Below, piece by piece: positions 1 through 8,876 of a DNA stretch of 64,000 nucleotides (positions are counted from its first letter, which is position 1; the number at the start of each line of letters is the position of its first letter). The notes below the pieces were generated by a model, which was not told where the DNA came from, did not search any database, and saw nothing but the letters and a program-made list of their open reading frames with translations. The stretch comes from an uncultured Bacteroidota bacterium (GTDB lineage: Bacteria > Bacteroidota > Bacteroidia > Chitinophagales > Chitinophagaceae). The position numbers were made by a program, and so were the translations under genes. Where the stretch lies: positions 1 through 64,000 of the forward strand of contig CAIJXT010000035.1 in assembly GCA_903824665.1 (NCBI GenBank). The letters run 5' to 3'.

Positions 1-1
1 G

Positions 2-274
2 GGAAGTCTTGGCGGCGACATCAGGCTGCTACCCAACCCGAACAAGGGTATGTTTACGATACGTGGTACACAGGGCAGCACGTTGAAGGCGTAAGTGGAA
101 GCCGACGTGACGAACATGCTGGGTCAGGTAGTATACCGTGGTGTGCTGCAGGCCAGAAACGGCACGATAGACACACAGGTACAACTGGACAACACGCTTG
201 CCAATGGCATGTACATACTAACGCTACGGAGCGGAAACGAACAGAAGGTGTTCCACTTTGTGATGGAGCAGTAG
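2..274 (+). pseudogene. T9SS type A sorting domain, C-terminal end, interrupted by a stop
   Basis: Frame 2 from the window edge reads as the tail of a T9SS-secreted protein: a PNPNKGMFTI strand, then VTNMLGQVVYRG, NGMYILTLRSG and a final FHFVMEQ before TAG at 272-274. These are the landmarks of the type A sorting domain that directs outer-membrane export and anchoring in Bacteroidota. An in-frame TAA at 92-94 splits the domain after about 30 visible codons, although both halves stay in one frame and remain well conserved. The gene is therefore either recently inactivated or carries a single base error. The rest lies left of the window. The domain family is clear; the pseudogene status depends on one base. 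Confidence 0.6.
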
Positions 275-316
275 TTAATAGGTGCCGGATCTGGTTTGAA
301 CACCTGCAATGAAAGT

Positions 317-360
317 AGAATATGCTGTGGCCATTTTGGTTTGCAGCATATTCTGTTTTT
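317..360 (+). terminator. Rho-independent terminator after the first T9SS gene
   Basis: Perfect 11-bp inverted repeat (AGAATATGCTG at 317-327, CAGCATATTCT at 344-354) with a 16-nt loop, followed by GTTTTTTGC. It lies 43 nt beyond the TAG at 272-274 and reads correctly for the plus strand. Confidence 0.75.
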
Positions 361-507
361 GCAACCGTGGTCTGTGCGTTTGTATGTATCAAATAAAATG
401 GTAACTTTAAACTGTTTTTTGTGTTTTCTTTAATTTCGGACTCATAAACGGTTATTTTGCAGTAAATAACATGTTTTTATAAATCAGCAACCAATATTCA
501 ACTGAAA

Positions 508-2859
508 ATGTCAATAATGAAAAAGATTTTTATTCTGCTGGCTGTTTTGTGTTGTGCTAGGATGGAACAAGCTCGGGCAGCGATATTTGTAGGTGCAGGT
601 ACCGGTGGTACTAATATTTGTTCCAATCGCGCTGCAACAGGAAGTTCTCCGGCTTTTAACACCTTGAGCGATATCGTGTTTTTCGAAGGCGCAAATGCGG
701 ATATCGGTAACGGTGCGAATGTGCTTGTTATCAATGCGCCCGCAGGGTGGTCGTTTAATACAGCATCTCCGCCAACTTACACATGGACTGCTGGTAGAAA
801 TATTACTTTGGTCGCCGGAGGCGGAATGACAACGACCTCGCTCACGGTTAATATTACTACGACTGGGACAACAATGATGGATGCTTTTCGAATCATTGGT
901 CTGCAGGTACAGGCAAACACAACTGGTTCAGCTGCGGGGTCTATCAGGGCGTCAGTTGCAGCAGTTTTAAATGGAGTAACAACAGGGCCGGGTGGTACAA
1001 ATTTTGGTAATCTATCGTTGCAGACCGCACTTGTTCCGGGAGTAACAATTGCTCAGTCACCGGCAGGTGCAATTTGTGCCGGTACAAGTGTAACCTTTAC
1101 CGCAACTCCAGCCAATGGAGGTACACCCACTTACCAGTGGCATTTAAACGGTACTCCGGTTGCGGGCGCAACGTCTGTAACCTATCCTAATGGCTCGCTA
1201 ACAAACGGTAATACTATTATGGTAACTATGTCTGCTACTGGCTGTGTATCTACACCTACCGTAAATTCAGCAGTTACAACCATGACTGTTAACCCGATTC
1301 CGGCAGTTATTACCGGAGTGTTATCTGTATGTCAGGCGGGCACAACAACACTAAGCAGTGCGTCTGCAGGTGGTGCATGGACAAGTTCGGTGCTAGGGGT
1401 TGCCACAATAAGCACACCAGGTGGTATTGTGGCAGGTATTACACCCGGCACATCGAATATCACATATACCATGCCTACATCTTGCAGAACCTCAACACAG
1501 ATAACAGTCAATCCACTACCAGCAGCATTCAATGTTACCGGAGGGGGTAGTTATTGTGCAAGTGGTTCTGGTGTATCCATTGGTCTCGATGGTTCTGCAT
1601 CAGGATTCACGTACGATCTTTCTGATGGGACATCAACCGTTGCAACCTTACCTGGAACCGGTTCGGCACTTAATTTTGGTTTGTTTACCGCAGGCGGTAC
1701 ATATACCGCTTCTGCAACAAATACCGCAACATCTTGCGTTCGCTCAATGGTCGGAGGTGCTGTGTTAACAGTTGCACCTCCCGTTGTTCCTTCGGTTAGT
1801 ATCGGTGCTTCAGCTACACTGGTATGTTCAGGTTCTTCTGTGACTTTTACTGCCACACCGGTAAATGAAGGTGTTTCGCCTGCTTATCAGTGGTACGTAA
1901 ATGGCATCCCAACGGTTACAGGTACTACTTTTTCATATGTACCAGCAAATGGCGATGTTGTTACAGTAACACTGTATCCGGGTGGAATTTGTGCTGTGCC
2001 AGACTCTGCAACAGTTGACTACACAGTAGTTGTTACTCCACTTGCAACACCGGGTGTAAGTATCTCAGTTAATCCAGGCAATCCTTCATGCCTCGGTGAT
2101 CCGGTAATGTTTACCGCTATTCCTGTTTCAGGCGGAACTGCTCCTGCCTACAGGTGGACTAAGAATGGGGTGAATGTAGCAACCGGGCCAAGTTACATTT
2201 ACACACCCGCTAATGGTGATGTGGTTTATTGTATGATCACAAGTAGCTATGTTTGCCGGTCGATAGATTCTGCATTTAGTGCCAACACCATTATGACTGT
2301 ACAGGCTTCTGCACCACTTCCTGTCGTAAGTATCTCGGCGCTGCCGGGTACAACCATCTCACCGGGCGAAACTGTGGCTTTGACAGCGGTTGCTACTGGT
2401 GCCGCCGGGCCACTCGATTACCAATGGATACTCAATGGTACAGCAATTTCCGGTGCAACAACACCTGTTTACACAACAAATACATACGTTAACGGTGATA
2501 TCGTTACTTGCAGGGTTAGTAATACAGATCCATGTGCAGACTTTGTACTGAAGTCTGTTTTGATCTCAACCGGTACAACTGGCTTTTACGAAACAGGGGA
2601 TAGGTCTAATAGCCTTGTTATCGTACCCAATCCAAACAAAGGTGTTTTTTCTCTGACCGGAGACCTGAATATTGCTGACAACGCCTACCTAAGTATAAAA
2701 AACATGCTCGGTCAGGAGGTTTTCGGAAAACAGGTAATCGCACTTAGTAGTCGCCTGAACGAAACGATAACTACGGATAAATTGCCAGCAGGTATGTATT
2801 TGCTGGAAATTAGATCTGCCAATACTGGTAAGAAGATCCATTTTGTTATATCAGAGTAG
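508..2859 (+). CDS. Secreted Ig-like repeat protein with T9SS type A sorting domain
   Basis: This 783-residue protein is probably exported by Sec and then by the type IX system. An N-terminal signal peptide (hydrophobic FILLAVLCC, cleavage near AQARA-like residues 20-25) is followed by a 150-residue beta-rich domain. About five Ig/PKD-like modules follow, each with a pattern such as TFTATP...YQWxxNG. The last 80 residues are a sorting domain (VPNPNKGVFSL, NMLGQEVFGKQ, AGMYLLEI). An ATG at 517 (MKKIFIL) is an equally good start. The ligand or role is not visible; such proteins are usually surface adhesins or structural proteins. A hairpin terminator follows 25 nt after the stop. Confidence 0.85.
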   Translation: MSIMKKIFILLAVLCCARMEQARAAIFVGAGTGGTNICSNRAATGSSPAFNTLSDIVFFEGANADIGNGANVLVINAPAGWSFNTASPPTYTWTAGRNITLVAGGGMTTTSLTVNITTTGTTMMDAFRIIGLQVQANTTGSAAGSIRASVAAVLNGVTTGPGGTNFGNLSLQTALVPGVTIAQSPAGAICAGTSVTFTATPANGGTPTYQWHLNGTPVAGATSVTYPNGSLTNGNTIMVTMSATGCVSTPTVNSAVTTMTVNPIPAVITGVLSVCQAGTTTLSSASAGGAWTSSVLGVATISTPGGIVAGITPGTSNITYTMPTSCRTSTQITVNPLPAAFNVTGGGSYCASGSGVSIGLDGSASGFTYDLSDGTSTVATLPGTGSALNFGLFTAGGTYTASATNTATSCVRSMVGGAVLTVAPPVVPSVSIGASATLVCSGSSVTFTATPVNEGVSPAYQWYVNGIPTVTGTTFSYVPANGDVVTVTLYPGGICAVPDSATVDYTVVVTPLATPGVSISVNPGNPSCLGDPVMFTAIPVSGGTAPAYRWTKNGVNVATGPSYIYTPANGDVVYCMITSSYVCRSIDSAFSANTIMTVQASAPLPVVSISALPGTTISPGETVALTAVATGAAGPLDYQWILNGTAISGATTPVYTTNTYVNGDIVTCRVSNTDPCADFVLKSVLISTGTTGFYETGDRSNSLVIVPNPNKGVFSLTGDLNIADNAYLSIKNMLGQEVFGKQVIALSSRLNETITTDKLPAGMYLLEIRSANTGKKIHFVISE

Positions 2860-2884
2860 ATTTCCTTTTGCTTTAAGCTAAATT

Positions 2885-2921
2885 GAAAGGGCCTGTGTTA
2901 TGCAGGCTCTTTCGCATTTTT
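2885..2921 (+). terminator. Rho-independent terminator
   Basis: Arms GAAAGGGCCTG (2885-2895) and CAGGCTCTTTC (2903-2913) pair over 11 positions with one G-U, loop 7 nt, followed by GCATTTTTG. It ends the T9SS gene at 508-2859 and lies upstream of the ferredoxin promoter. This argues against the longer ferredoxin reading frame that would begin at 2883. Confidence 0.7.
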
Positions 2922-2985
2922 GAAAGGTTTGCCACAGTTTCGACCAATTATTTCAAAACAGGCTTACAAGTTAGAATTGATGCCT

Positions 2986-2993
2986 TAACTTTG
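2986..2993 (+). promoter_or_regulatory. Bacteroidota -7 box (TAACTTTG) for fdx-iscX
   Basis: TAACTTTG matches the TAnnTTTG consensus exactly and lies 30 nt before the ferredoxin ATG at 3024. No clear -33 TTG is seen. It is assigned by position and consensus only. Confidence 0.5.
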
Positions 2994-3023
2994 CGGTCTT
3001 ATACTGATTACACAATCTCATTC

Positions 3024-3359
3024 ATGTATACAATTAAATTTACGTTTGATCAGAAAGGTCTGAGTCCGGTCACGTTAGAAAATGTTGCGCCTGATCAGAG
3101 TATTCTGGAGGTAGCTTTAGACAATAATATAGAATTACACCACAATTGCGGCATGGTTTGCGCATGCAGCACCTGTCATATTTACCTGCAAAAGGGAGAA
3201 GAGTTTGTTCCCGAATTGAGCGATAGGGAAGAAGACTTTATAGACAGAGCAAGAAATCCGCGAATTAATTCGCGTCTCGGCTGCCAGTGCGTGCTTGTAA
3301 ATGGATCTGGGACACTCGAAATCTGCATTCCTGATCAGTCGTTAATTCACGGAGAATAG
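3024..3359 (+). CDS. fdx: 2Fe-2S ferredoxin, adrenodoxin/Isc type
   Basis: A 111-residue electron carrier. The cluster ligands are plain: C-x5-C-x2-C in the stretch HHNCGMVCACSTC, and a fourth Cys in RLGCQC about 37 residues later, which is the adrenodoxin/Isc-ferredoxin spacing. Such ferredoxins supply electrons for Fe-S cluster assembly. I chose the ATG at 3024 because the frame upstream runs through a terminator and a promoter, and the protein family starts with a beta strand like YTIKFTFDQ. The iscX gene follows 74 nt downstream on the same strand, which fits a role in cluster biogenesis. Confidence 0.9.
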   Translation: MYTIKFTFDQKGLSPVTLENVAPDQSILEVALDNNIELHHNCGMVCACSTCHIYLQKGEEFVPELSDREEDFIDRARNPRINSRLGCQCVLVNGSGTLEICIPDQSLIHGE

Positions 3360-3433
3360 AAACATAAATTATTCAAAATTGTCGATGAAGAGTGTTGGAC
3401 TTTTCAATGAAAATAATATAAATACGAATTACA

Positions 3434-3667
3434 ATGTACGAACCGCCAATAAAGTGGAATGACTACGAAGATATCGCACTGAAACTATACGAGAAATTTG
3501 GTGATGATTTTGGTGAGAGCAAGATATATCGTTTGAGATTTACCGACCTCATAGAATGGGTGCTTGAATTACCAAATTTTGTTGGTAAACGAGAAGAATG
3601 CAATGAGGGGCACCTCGAGATGATACAGTCATCGTGGGTATACGAATGGCGTGACAACCAGAACTAG
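3434..3667 (+). CDS. iscX: IscX-family Fe-S assembly protein
   Basis: A 77-residue acidic protein that resembles IscX (YfhJ). It has the KWxDxEDIAxxLYE start, a central LRFTDLIEWVLEL helix corresponding to the VRFTDMHQWICDL segment of the E. coli protein, a FVGKREECNEGHLEMIQ stretch and a WVYEW ending. IscX binds the cysteine desulfurase IscS and iron and tunes Fe-S assembly. Its position right after a ferredoxin mirrors the fdx-iscX order of the E. coli isc operon. The other isc genes are not in this window. It is about ten residues longer than E. coli IscX. Confidence 0.85.
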   Translation: MYEPPIKWNDYEDIALKLYEKFGDDFGESKIYRLRFTDLIEWVLELPNFVGKREECNEGHLEMIQSSWVYEWRDNQN

Positions 3668-3770
3668 TCGTCAGCCTGAGATGAATGCATATTTAAAATC
3701 TGTACTGAATATCTCAAAGCGATAGTATCCAATATTCAACATTCACCTGTCGTCCAATTAACTTATTAGG

Positions 3771-3778
3771 TATCTTTG
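3771..3778 (+). promoter_or_regulatory. Bacteroidota -7 box (TATCTTTG)
   Basis: TATCTTTG fits TAnnTTTG exactly and ends 16 nt before the ATG at 3795. No convincing -33 element is seen. Confidence 0.5.
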
Positions 3779-3794
3779 CGCCCCAATTAATAAC

Positions 3795-4445
3795 ATGAAT
3801 TTACGTCGCATATTCGTTTTTTATCGTATCCCGATTTCTATTGTTCTTATTGCACTTGGCTTCCTTTTAGGTTTTCAGGTTACCTGGTGGATCGCCTGGA
3901 TACCCTTCCTGATAGCAGTTATCATGATAGTCGCCTATTTCCTGATAGGCCCGATGACACTTATACAGGGGTATATGGAAAGCGGAGATATGGAGGGTGC
4001 GCAGAAGCTGCTGAAAATGGTTAAGTACCCACAGCTCCTCTACAAACCCATTCGGTCCTCGTTCTACATGTTGCAAGCGAATTTTTCAACCATCGGCGAA
4101 GATTTGGACCTGGCAGAAGCACAATTGAAAAAGAGCCTCGACAGCGGCATGCCCGAGAAGGAATATGAAGGCACTGCGTATCTTCAGTTGGGAGCAATAG
4201 CCCAGAAAAAAGGTAACACCCGCGAAGCCTATGAGCATCTCCGCAAGGCCGTAAAAATAGGCCTGCCCGACAAAGACAATGAAGCAACAGCGTACCTGCA
4301 ATTGTCAGGTATTTGCATTCAGCGCCGCGACTTCAGGAATGCCAAGATTTACTTCAACAAAGCAAAATCGTGCAAAGCAACTAATGCACAGGTTGTAGAG
4401 CAGATCAAGGAAATGGCAAAATACATAGCACGGATACCAGGATAG
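3795..4445 (+). CDS. Tetratricopeptide-repeat membrane protein
   Basis: A 216-residue protein with two adjacent transmembrane segments near the N terminus (about residues 13-32 and 34-55). About four degenerate TPR units cover residues 55-210, for example YLQLGAIAQKKGNTREAYEHL and YLQLSGICIQRRDFRNAKIYF. The TPR part most likely faces the cytoplasm and binds a protein partner, but nothing here tells which. It has its own predicted promoter and is convergent with the CvfB-like gene. The specific function is unknown. Confidence 0.75.
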   Translation: MNLRRIFVFYRIPISIVLIALGFLLGFQVTWWIAWIPFLIAVIMIVAYFLIGPMTLIQGYMESGDMEGAQKLLKMVKYPQLLYKPIRSSFYMLQANFSTIGEDLDLAEAQLKKSLDSGMPEKEYEGTAYLQLGAIAQKKGNTREAYEHLRKAVKIGLPDKDNEATAYLQLSGICIQRRDFRNAKIYFNKAKSCKATNAQVVEQIKEMAKYIARIPG

Positions 4446-4489
4446 AAAGGTATTTCGCTGTGTAATATTTTTTGTTTGAAAGTACGAAA

Positions 4490-5329
4490 TTATTCACCTT
4501 CATTTGCCAGCTTCGTACCAGTCTGGGTAAAGACAACCTTGCGTTGCTTGTATAAGGCACCAAGCGTCATTTTGAATGTTTTCTTACTCATGCCAAAGTA
4601 CGCATAGATATCCTCAGTGCTTGATTTGTCGTTGTAAGGCAGGTAGCCACTGTTGTTGTTAAGCAGATCCAGAATGCGTTCCTCTTCGTTTTTGATGCGG
4701 GTGTAACCCTTTACGCCAGGAGACACATCGATTTTGTTGCCTGGCCTGATACTCTTTATAAATCCACGCAGTCGCTCTCCGATTTCCAATTCCTTAAATA
4801 CTTCATTGAAGTGGAGTACACCGGTGTGCTTGTTGTTGATGATTACTTTGTAGCCAATATCGGTTTTCTGGAAAACAACAAGGTCTGCTTCGTCGTTCTC
4901 TTTTATAGTAAGTTCGTAATTACTTAGAAATTTATCAACTTTTTCGGTTGCTGTAACCCGGCCGGTACGTGCGTCGATGACGAGCATTACCATCCGTTTT
5001 TCGCCCGGGTGCATGCGCCTGTCCTGATAGGCAAGCGGTATGAAGACGTCTTTCATGATACCCCATTTAAGGAAGGCACCATGAGGGGTCTCGCTTGCTA
5101 CTTCCATCATCGCTATTTCGCCTACCTGGGCAACAGGTTTGTCGGTAGTAGCTATCAACCGGCCCTCATTATCATGGTAAACAAATACCGTGATTTCATC
5201 GTCAGGTTTCAGGCCCTCCGGTACATAACGCTTGGGCAGCAGAATTTCGTCTTCGCCGCCGTCGAGGTACATCCCGAAATCAACTTCCTTGACTACCCTC
5301 AGTGTATTGTAATTGCCAACCAGTACCAT
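4490..5329 (-). CDS. CvfB-like S1 RNA-binding protein
   Basis: This 279-residue protein looks like the CvfB/YitL family: several S1-type OB folds in tandem followed by a C-terminal winged helix. Visible cues are the first strand set (TLRVVKEVDFGMYLDGG), the segment GAFLKWGIMKDVFIP, a third OB fold with GVLHFNEVF and GERLRGFIKSIRPGNKIDV, and a wHTH-like end (YFGMSKKTFKMTLGALYKQRKV). CvfB proteins bind RNA and modulate gene expression after transcription. The ATG at 5329 is preferred because it starts at the expected MVLVGNYNTL; nine more codons are open upstream. It is a single gene, convergent with the TPR gene. Confidence 0.8.
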   Translation of the reverse strand: MVLVGNYNTLRVVKEVDFGMYLDGGEDEILLPKRYVPEGLKPDDEITVFVYHDNEGRLIATTDKPVAQVGEIAMMEVASETPHGAFLKWGIMKDVFIPLAYQDRRMHPGEKRMVMLVIDARTGRVTATEKVDKFLSNYELTIKENDEADLVVFQKTDIGYKVIINNKHTGVLHFNEVFKELEIGERLRGFIKSIRPGNKIDVSPGVKGYTRIKNEEERILDLLNNNSGYLPYNDKSSTEDIYAYFGMSKKTFKMTLGALYKQRKVVFTQTGTKLANEGE

Positions 5330-5420
5330 CTTGCCCGAAAGGTACGCCGATAACAAAGAAACTCAAAATTTTAGCTGCGGGTAGTTTCCTGGCTTTAGCA
5401 GAAAAAAGGTTATGGGGCGG

Positions 5421-6200
5421 CTAAGCTTTAATGGGTTGGTGGGTATGCTGAATTGATTCTGTCATTGCATTATATACTTTTTGCCAATAGGGGTGTTTTT
5501 CAAGCAGCAACATTTGCTCGTTGATTGTGGCACTGTCGCCGCGCATTGCAGGCCCGGTTTGGACAGCAGAAGGAGATGCCTGCTTAAATCTGGTAAATGT
5601 CTGATCTATTATGGGCTCCAATGCAGAGAATGGCAGATTGTTCTCCGCGCAGATTTTTTCGCAAATGGCCATCAGGTGATTGGTAAAATTGTTGCTGATC
5701 ACTGCCGAAAGGTGCAACCATTTGCGCTGTTCGTACCTGGCTTCAAAAAGTACATCGGTAATCACGTGTGCCAGTGTTAGTGTATACTTTTCTGCCTTGG
5801 GTGAAGACGCCTCCCACGCGGTGGGGATGTTGCGGTGGGCAGGAGGGCTTTGCCGTGGTATGGAGTAAACCGGCCACAGTACTGCCGTGTCGGGCGATGC
5901 GGACTGAATGGCCTCTAAAGACACGGCGCCTGCGGTATGAACAAGTACGGTTTTTTTGTAGGATAGCTTTGAAGCCACCTCGGCAACCGCATTGTCTGAT
6001 ACAACCAGAAAACACACGTCGGCTTCGGTTTCGCGGGCGGCTTTGATATCGCCCTGTTTGTTGCAGAGTAGTGCCTCGGCCAGCTCCTGTACGGCTGCGC
6101 TGTTGCGGCCAAATACGCCTTTGCACAAATGGCGCGCAGCAACGAGCCTGTTGCCGATAAACCAGGCAAGATTGCCGGTGCCGATGATGGTGAATGTCAT
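5421..6200 (-). CDS. Rossmann-fold DUF2520 protein
   Basis: A 259-residue protein. The N-terminal Rossmann fold has a dinucleotide site TIIGTGNLAW and the motif VCFLVVSDNAV. The C-terminal half is the helical DUF2520 domain, with the stretch HLSAVISNNFTNHLM. The family resembles ketopantoate and pyrroline-5-carboxylate reductases and is annotated as a putative NADP oxidoreductase with unknown substrate. Its ATG overlaps the end of the PlsC gene by 4 nt (ATGA), so the two are probably translated together. Catalytic details cannot be read from the sequence. Confidence 0.85.
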   Translation of the reverse strand: MTFTIIGTGNLAWFIGNRLVAARHLCKGVFGRNSAAVQELAEALLCNKQGDIKAARETEADVCFLVVSDNAVAEVASKLSYKKTVLVHTAGAVSLEAIQSASPDTAVLWPVYSIPRQSPPAHRNIPTAWEASSPKAEKYTLTLAHVITDVLFEARYEQRKWLHLSAVISNNFTNHLMAICEKICAENNLPFSALEPIIDQTFTRFKQASPSAVQTGPAMRGDSATINEQMLLLEKHPYWQKVYNAMTESIQHTHQPIKA

Positions 6201-6952
6201 GAGGGGTGGTTTTGATTGGTAATATAGTAAGTTTCCATGATTTGGTGAATCCGTTCTTTCAGCGCCGCAACATCATTCATCGTGAGGCCCACGGTAGGTA
6301 TAGGTTCGAGAAAGTGGATATGAACCGGCATAGGCCTGGCCCATCCTTTGGTATTGTGTGCGAGTACTTTGCCTGTGTTAAATATCACGCCCGGTATGAT
6401 GGGTTTCTGCGCTTTCACGGCCGTAATAAAAGCCCCATCGAAAAAAGGCTGTATGCCGGCACCGGTCTTGTTGCGGGTGCCTTCCGGATACAGGCACAGG
6501 TTGATGCCATTTTCCAGTGTTTCCTGCATCCGTGCAAAGCTCTCGCGGCGACTACCTTCTTTTTTGCGGTCTACCAATATTGAGCCGGTCTTGTAGATTA
6601 TTCCAAACAAGGGTACTCTGGCCATTTCCACCTTTGCAAGGGTCTTGTTGGGACCGGGTATCCAGGGCGATGATACCGGAATGTCCATAAGCGAATTGTG
6701 ATTGATCACCACTACATAGTTCTGTCCCTTACTGAAATGGTGTTTCCCTTTGCGGAACACCGGGCAGAAGATAAGCGGCATGTATACACCCATCCATAGC
6801 CGGAAAACGGGGTGCAACATTCTGGCCCTTCGAGGCTCTGGCAACATAGAGATGAACCAGATGGGTAACAAGACTACCAGCATAGTGGCAACAAACATGA
6901 GCAGTGCATATACTGCATATATATAGCCACCTGCTTTCTTGATTGCGTTCAT
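6197..6952 (-). CDS. 1-acyl-glycerol-3-phosphate acyltransferase (PlsC family)
   Basis: A 251-residue membrane acyltransferase of phospholipid synthesis, expected to transfer a fatty acyl chain to lysophosphatidic acid. It has a hydrophobic N-terminal anchor (about residues 10-35), the catalytic NHNSLMD (NHx4D) motif, and the acceptor-binding block EGTRNKTGAG. It also has the VIPGVI and PMPVHIHFLEPI segments of the family. I chose the ATG at 6952 because a -7 box lies just upstream at 6964-6971; the frame stays open to 7036. It precedes the DUF2520 gene with a 4-nt overlap. Confidence 0.85.
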   Translation of the reverse strand: MNAIKKAGGYIYAVYALLMFVATMLVVLLPIWFISMLPEPRRARMLHPVFRLWMGVYMPLIFCPVFRKGKHHFSKGQNYVVVINHNSLMDIPVSSPWIPGPNKTLAKVEMARVPLFGIIYKTGSILVDRKKEGSRRESFARMQETLENGINLCLYPEGTRNKTGAGIQPFFDGAFITAVKAQKPIIPGVIFNTGKVLAHNTKGWARPMPVHIHFLEPIPTVGLTMNDVAALKERIHQIMETYYITNQNHPS

Positions 6953-6963
6953 AAGGGAGGTAG

Positions 6964-6971
6964 CAAAAGTA
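6964..6971 (-). promoter_or_regulatory. Bacteroidota -7 box (TACTTTTG) for plsC-DUF2520
   Basis: Minus-strand TACTTTTG fits TAnnTTTG and ends 11 nt before the ATG at 6952. The leader would be very short. This position supports the shorter PlsC start. No -33 element is seen. Confidence 0.45.
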
Positions 6972-7040
6972 AAAAGGTAATCGCAGAATAGACCAGGAAT
7001 TTTGTTCCGGTCTACATGCTGCGTCAAAATAGCCAACAGA

Positions 7041-8078
7041 TCACATCAGTACATTATTAACGGGCTCTACCGGAGATGGCAGCTCGGTTTCGCCCAATTG
7101 CTGCAGCAGGTCTATCTCTATTGTCCGGCATAGGGCAAACATGGGAACGTCGTTGGCAAGGCCTTCGAACGGATTTTCGGAATAGTCGCCAACCATTTCC
7201 ATGACCACAAACACCCAGCCCACCATAACGCAGAAGGGTACTGACAGCCACAGACCCCAATCGCCCAGCTTGCTGAACTCGGAGACCATACCGAAGGGCA
7301 GCATGAAAATGAAGATGCTGACAAATATGAAACTCATGCTACCATACTGCCGTGGTAAGGGGAATTTTTTAAGCCGCTCGGCACGACCCTGATGGTCATA
7401 CAGATCGTTGAGTATCTTTTGCAACTCTACCTGTCTGAAATCATTCACGAGGTCGAGCGAACGGAGGTGGGACAACTCCTGCGCCTGAATGTCGATCATT
7501 TGGGTTGCCGCATTTTTGAAGGTAGCCTGACTGGCATATTCGGCGGGGGTAAGGTATTTAGAGAGGTGCTGCTCTGTAATGTTGGTAGGGTAGAGGCCTA
7601 TGCCGAAGTGCTTGCGGCGCTGCTGCCCTACAACACCAAAATGACCCCGCAGGCTTACATGCTCCCATGGGGTAGATATCAGCAACTGGTGACGGAGCGT
7701 ATATACCCAGGCGATCTGCCGGTAAATGAGCGCACGTTTTATTTCGTACAATTCGCTGGCAGATACGCCCTCTGCTGCAAACTGGCCGGATATGTAAGCC
7801 TTAACCATGCTGCCCCATGCTCTGCTGCTGTTGATGATACTACCCCAGATCTTTCTGCCCTCCCATAGCCTGTCGTAAGCCTGGTTGTTTTTGAAGCCTA
7901 CATAGAACGCCACTGCAGTGCCAATGAGTGAAAGCGGCAGCCAGGGCAAATTGAAGTGGCGCAGTGGTGTGAACTCGTGCAGTGCCGCTACCAGCAAAGA
8001 CCAAGCGGTAAGCCAGACGAGATGGCCGCCGGTGAGGGCAATGAGGCTTTTGAGCGAATAGTTTTTCTGGATATACAT
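7041..8078 (-). CDS. Bestrophin-family anion channel protein
   Basis: A 345-residue member of the bestrophin/UPF0187 (YneE) family. Signs are the N-terminal membrane segments, the conserved block FYVGFKNNQAYDRLWEGRKIWG followed by SSRAWG, and the later pair of membrane helices (SMSFIFVSIFIFMLPFGMVS, then LWLSVPFCVMVGWVFVVME). The acidic block DYSENPFEG is also conserved. Prokaryotic bestrophins form pentameric ion channels in the inner membrane, and some conduct cations rather than chloride. It ends 4 nt after the open frame of the PlsC gene begins and is its own unit or the first gene of that cluster. Confidence 0.85.
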   Translation of the reverse strand: MYIQKNYSLKSLIALTGGHLVWLTAWSLLVAALHEFTPLRHFNLPWLPLSLIGTAVAFYVGFKNNQAYDRLWEGRKIWGSIINSSRAWGSMVKAYISGQFAAEGVSASELYEIKRALIYRQIAWVYTLRHQLLISTPWEHVSLRGHFGVVGQQRRKHFGIGLYPTNITEQHLSKYLTPAEYASQATFKNAATQMIDIQAQELSHLRSLDLVNDFRQVELQKILNDLYDHQGRAERLKKFPLPRQYGSMSFIFVSIFIFMLPFGMVSEFSKLGDWGLWLSVPFCVMVGWVFVVMEMVGDYSENPFEGLANDVPMFALCRTIEIDLLQQLGETELPSPVEPVNNVLM

Positions 8079-8314
8079 CTTGCGGTATGGTTAATGGTAA
8101 AGTGCGCACCGGAAACATCGTGCCCAAACGAAAAGTACAAATTTGCCACTAACAACATGGCTGAAAGTTTACGTCAGGCAGGTGTTTTTGCCGTGTGCAA
8201 GCGGTAGGATGGGGGCTGGTATTTGCAATCTTGGGTAACTGCAGCAAGGGCAGTAAAATGAAAATTGCGCAATTTGGGGGTGGTTTTTTTGTTTTCTGCT
8301 GTGGAATTGTAAAG

Positions 8315-8433
8315 TGTTGATAATTAGTGTGTTGGAAAAAATGTAAGCAAACATTTTTGCGCACTTTTTGCGCACTTTTGCGCACGCAGCGGGTTGCCGG
8401 TGATTGAAAAATGCAGGTATAGAATGTGGATAA
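8315..8433. promoter_or_regulatory. DnaA-box-like sites around an 11-bp tandem repeat
   Basis: TGTGGATAA at 8425-8433 is a perfect reverse-complement DnaA box. TGTTGATAA at 8315-8323 differs from it at one position. Between them, TTTTTGCGCAC occurs twice and TTTTGCGCAC once in direct tandem (8354-8385). The arrangement is iteron-like and could be a replication or DnaA-responsive regulatory site. Two boxes alone do not prove an origin, and no dnaA gene is nearby. Confidence 0.25.
8354..8385 (+). repeat. Three tandem copies of an 11-bp TTTTTGCGCAC unit
   Basis: Copies lie at 8354-8364, 8365-8375 and 8376-8385; the last has one T fewer. They are in a non-coding spacer upstream of the bestrophin gene. 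Confidence 0.7.
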
Positions 8434-8876
8434 AGCAATAAAAGTATCGGGCATAAAACTGGGTGTTTACACATAAAGTTCGGTAAAGAAAAGATGCCCT
8501 GCTATAATGGGTTTTATGACAGCCTGCATTGGGTACTATGATAATACGCCAGCTGCACATGATAGAAATTAATAACCGCTGTGGGCAAGGGTTTGGTGAG
8601 AAAAAGTACAGGCTGTAGGAATAGTACCATCGGTACACAAGAATTTGGCTTTCAGCAGCGTGATGCGTGCAGTGGAACGAACGAAGTAAAACTTCGGAGA
8701 GGGGCATTACCCCTTATTATATACCCATCTGGTCGTACTTTTTTTTATTATTTAACTATGGAAATCGAAAATACTCGAACTGCCAATATAAAGAGCAAAC
8801 GGCACGGGAAAGAATGAACGTAGTAGTGTTTATGGTGTTAAAAACTGAACTTACCTTGATAGTCTTTGAAAAGTGG

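Noticed and set aside
2883-3023. N-terminal extension of the ferredoxin by 47 codons
   Set aside because: It would start inside the hairpin terminator of the previous gene and run through a promoter box; the family starts at 3024.
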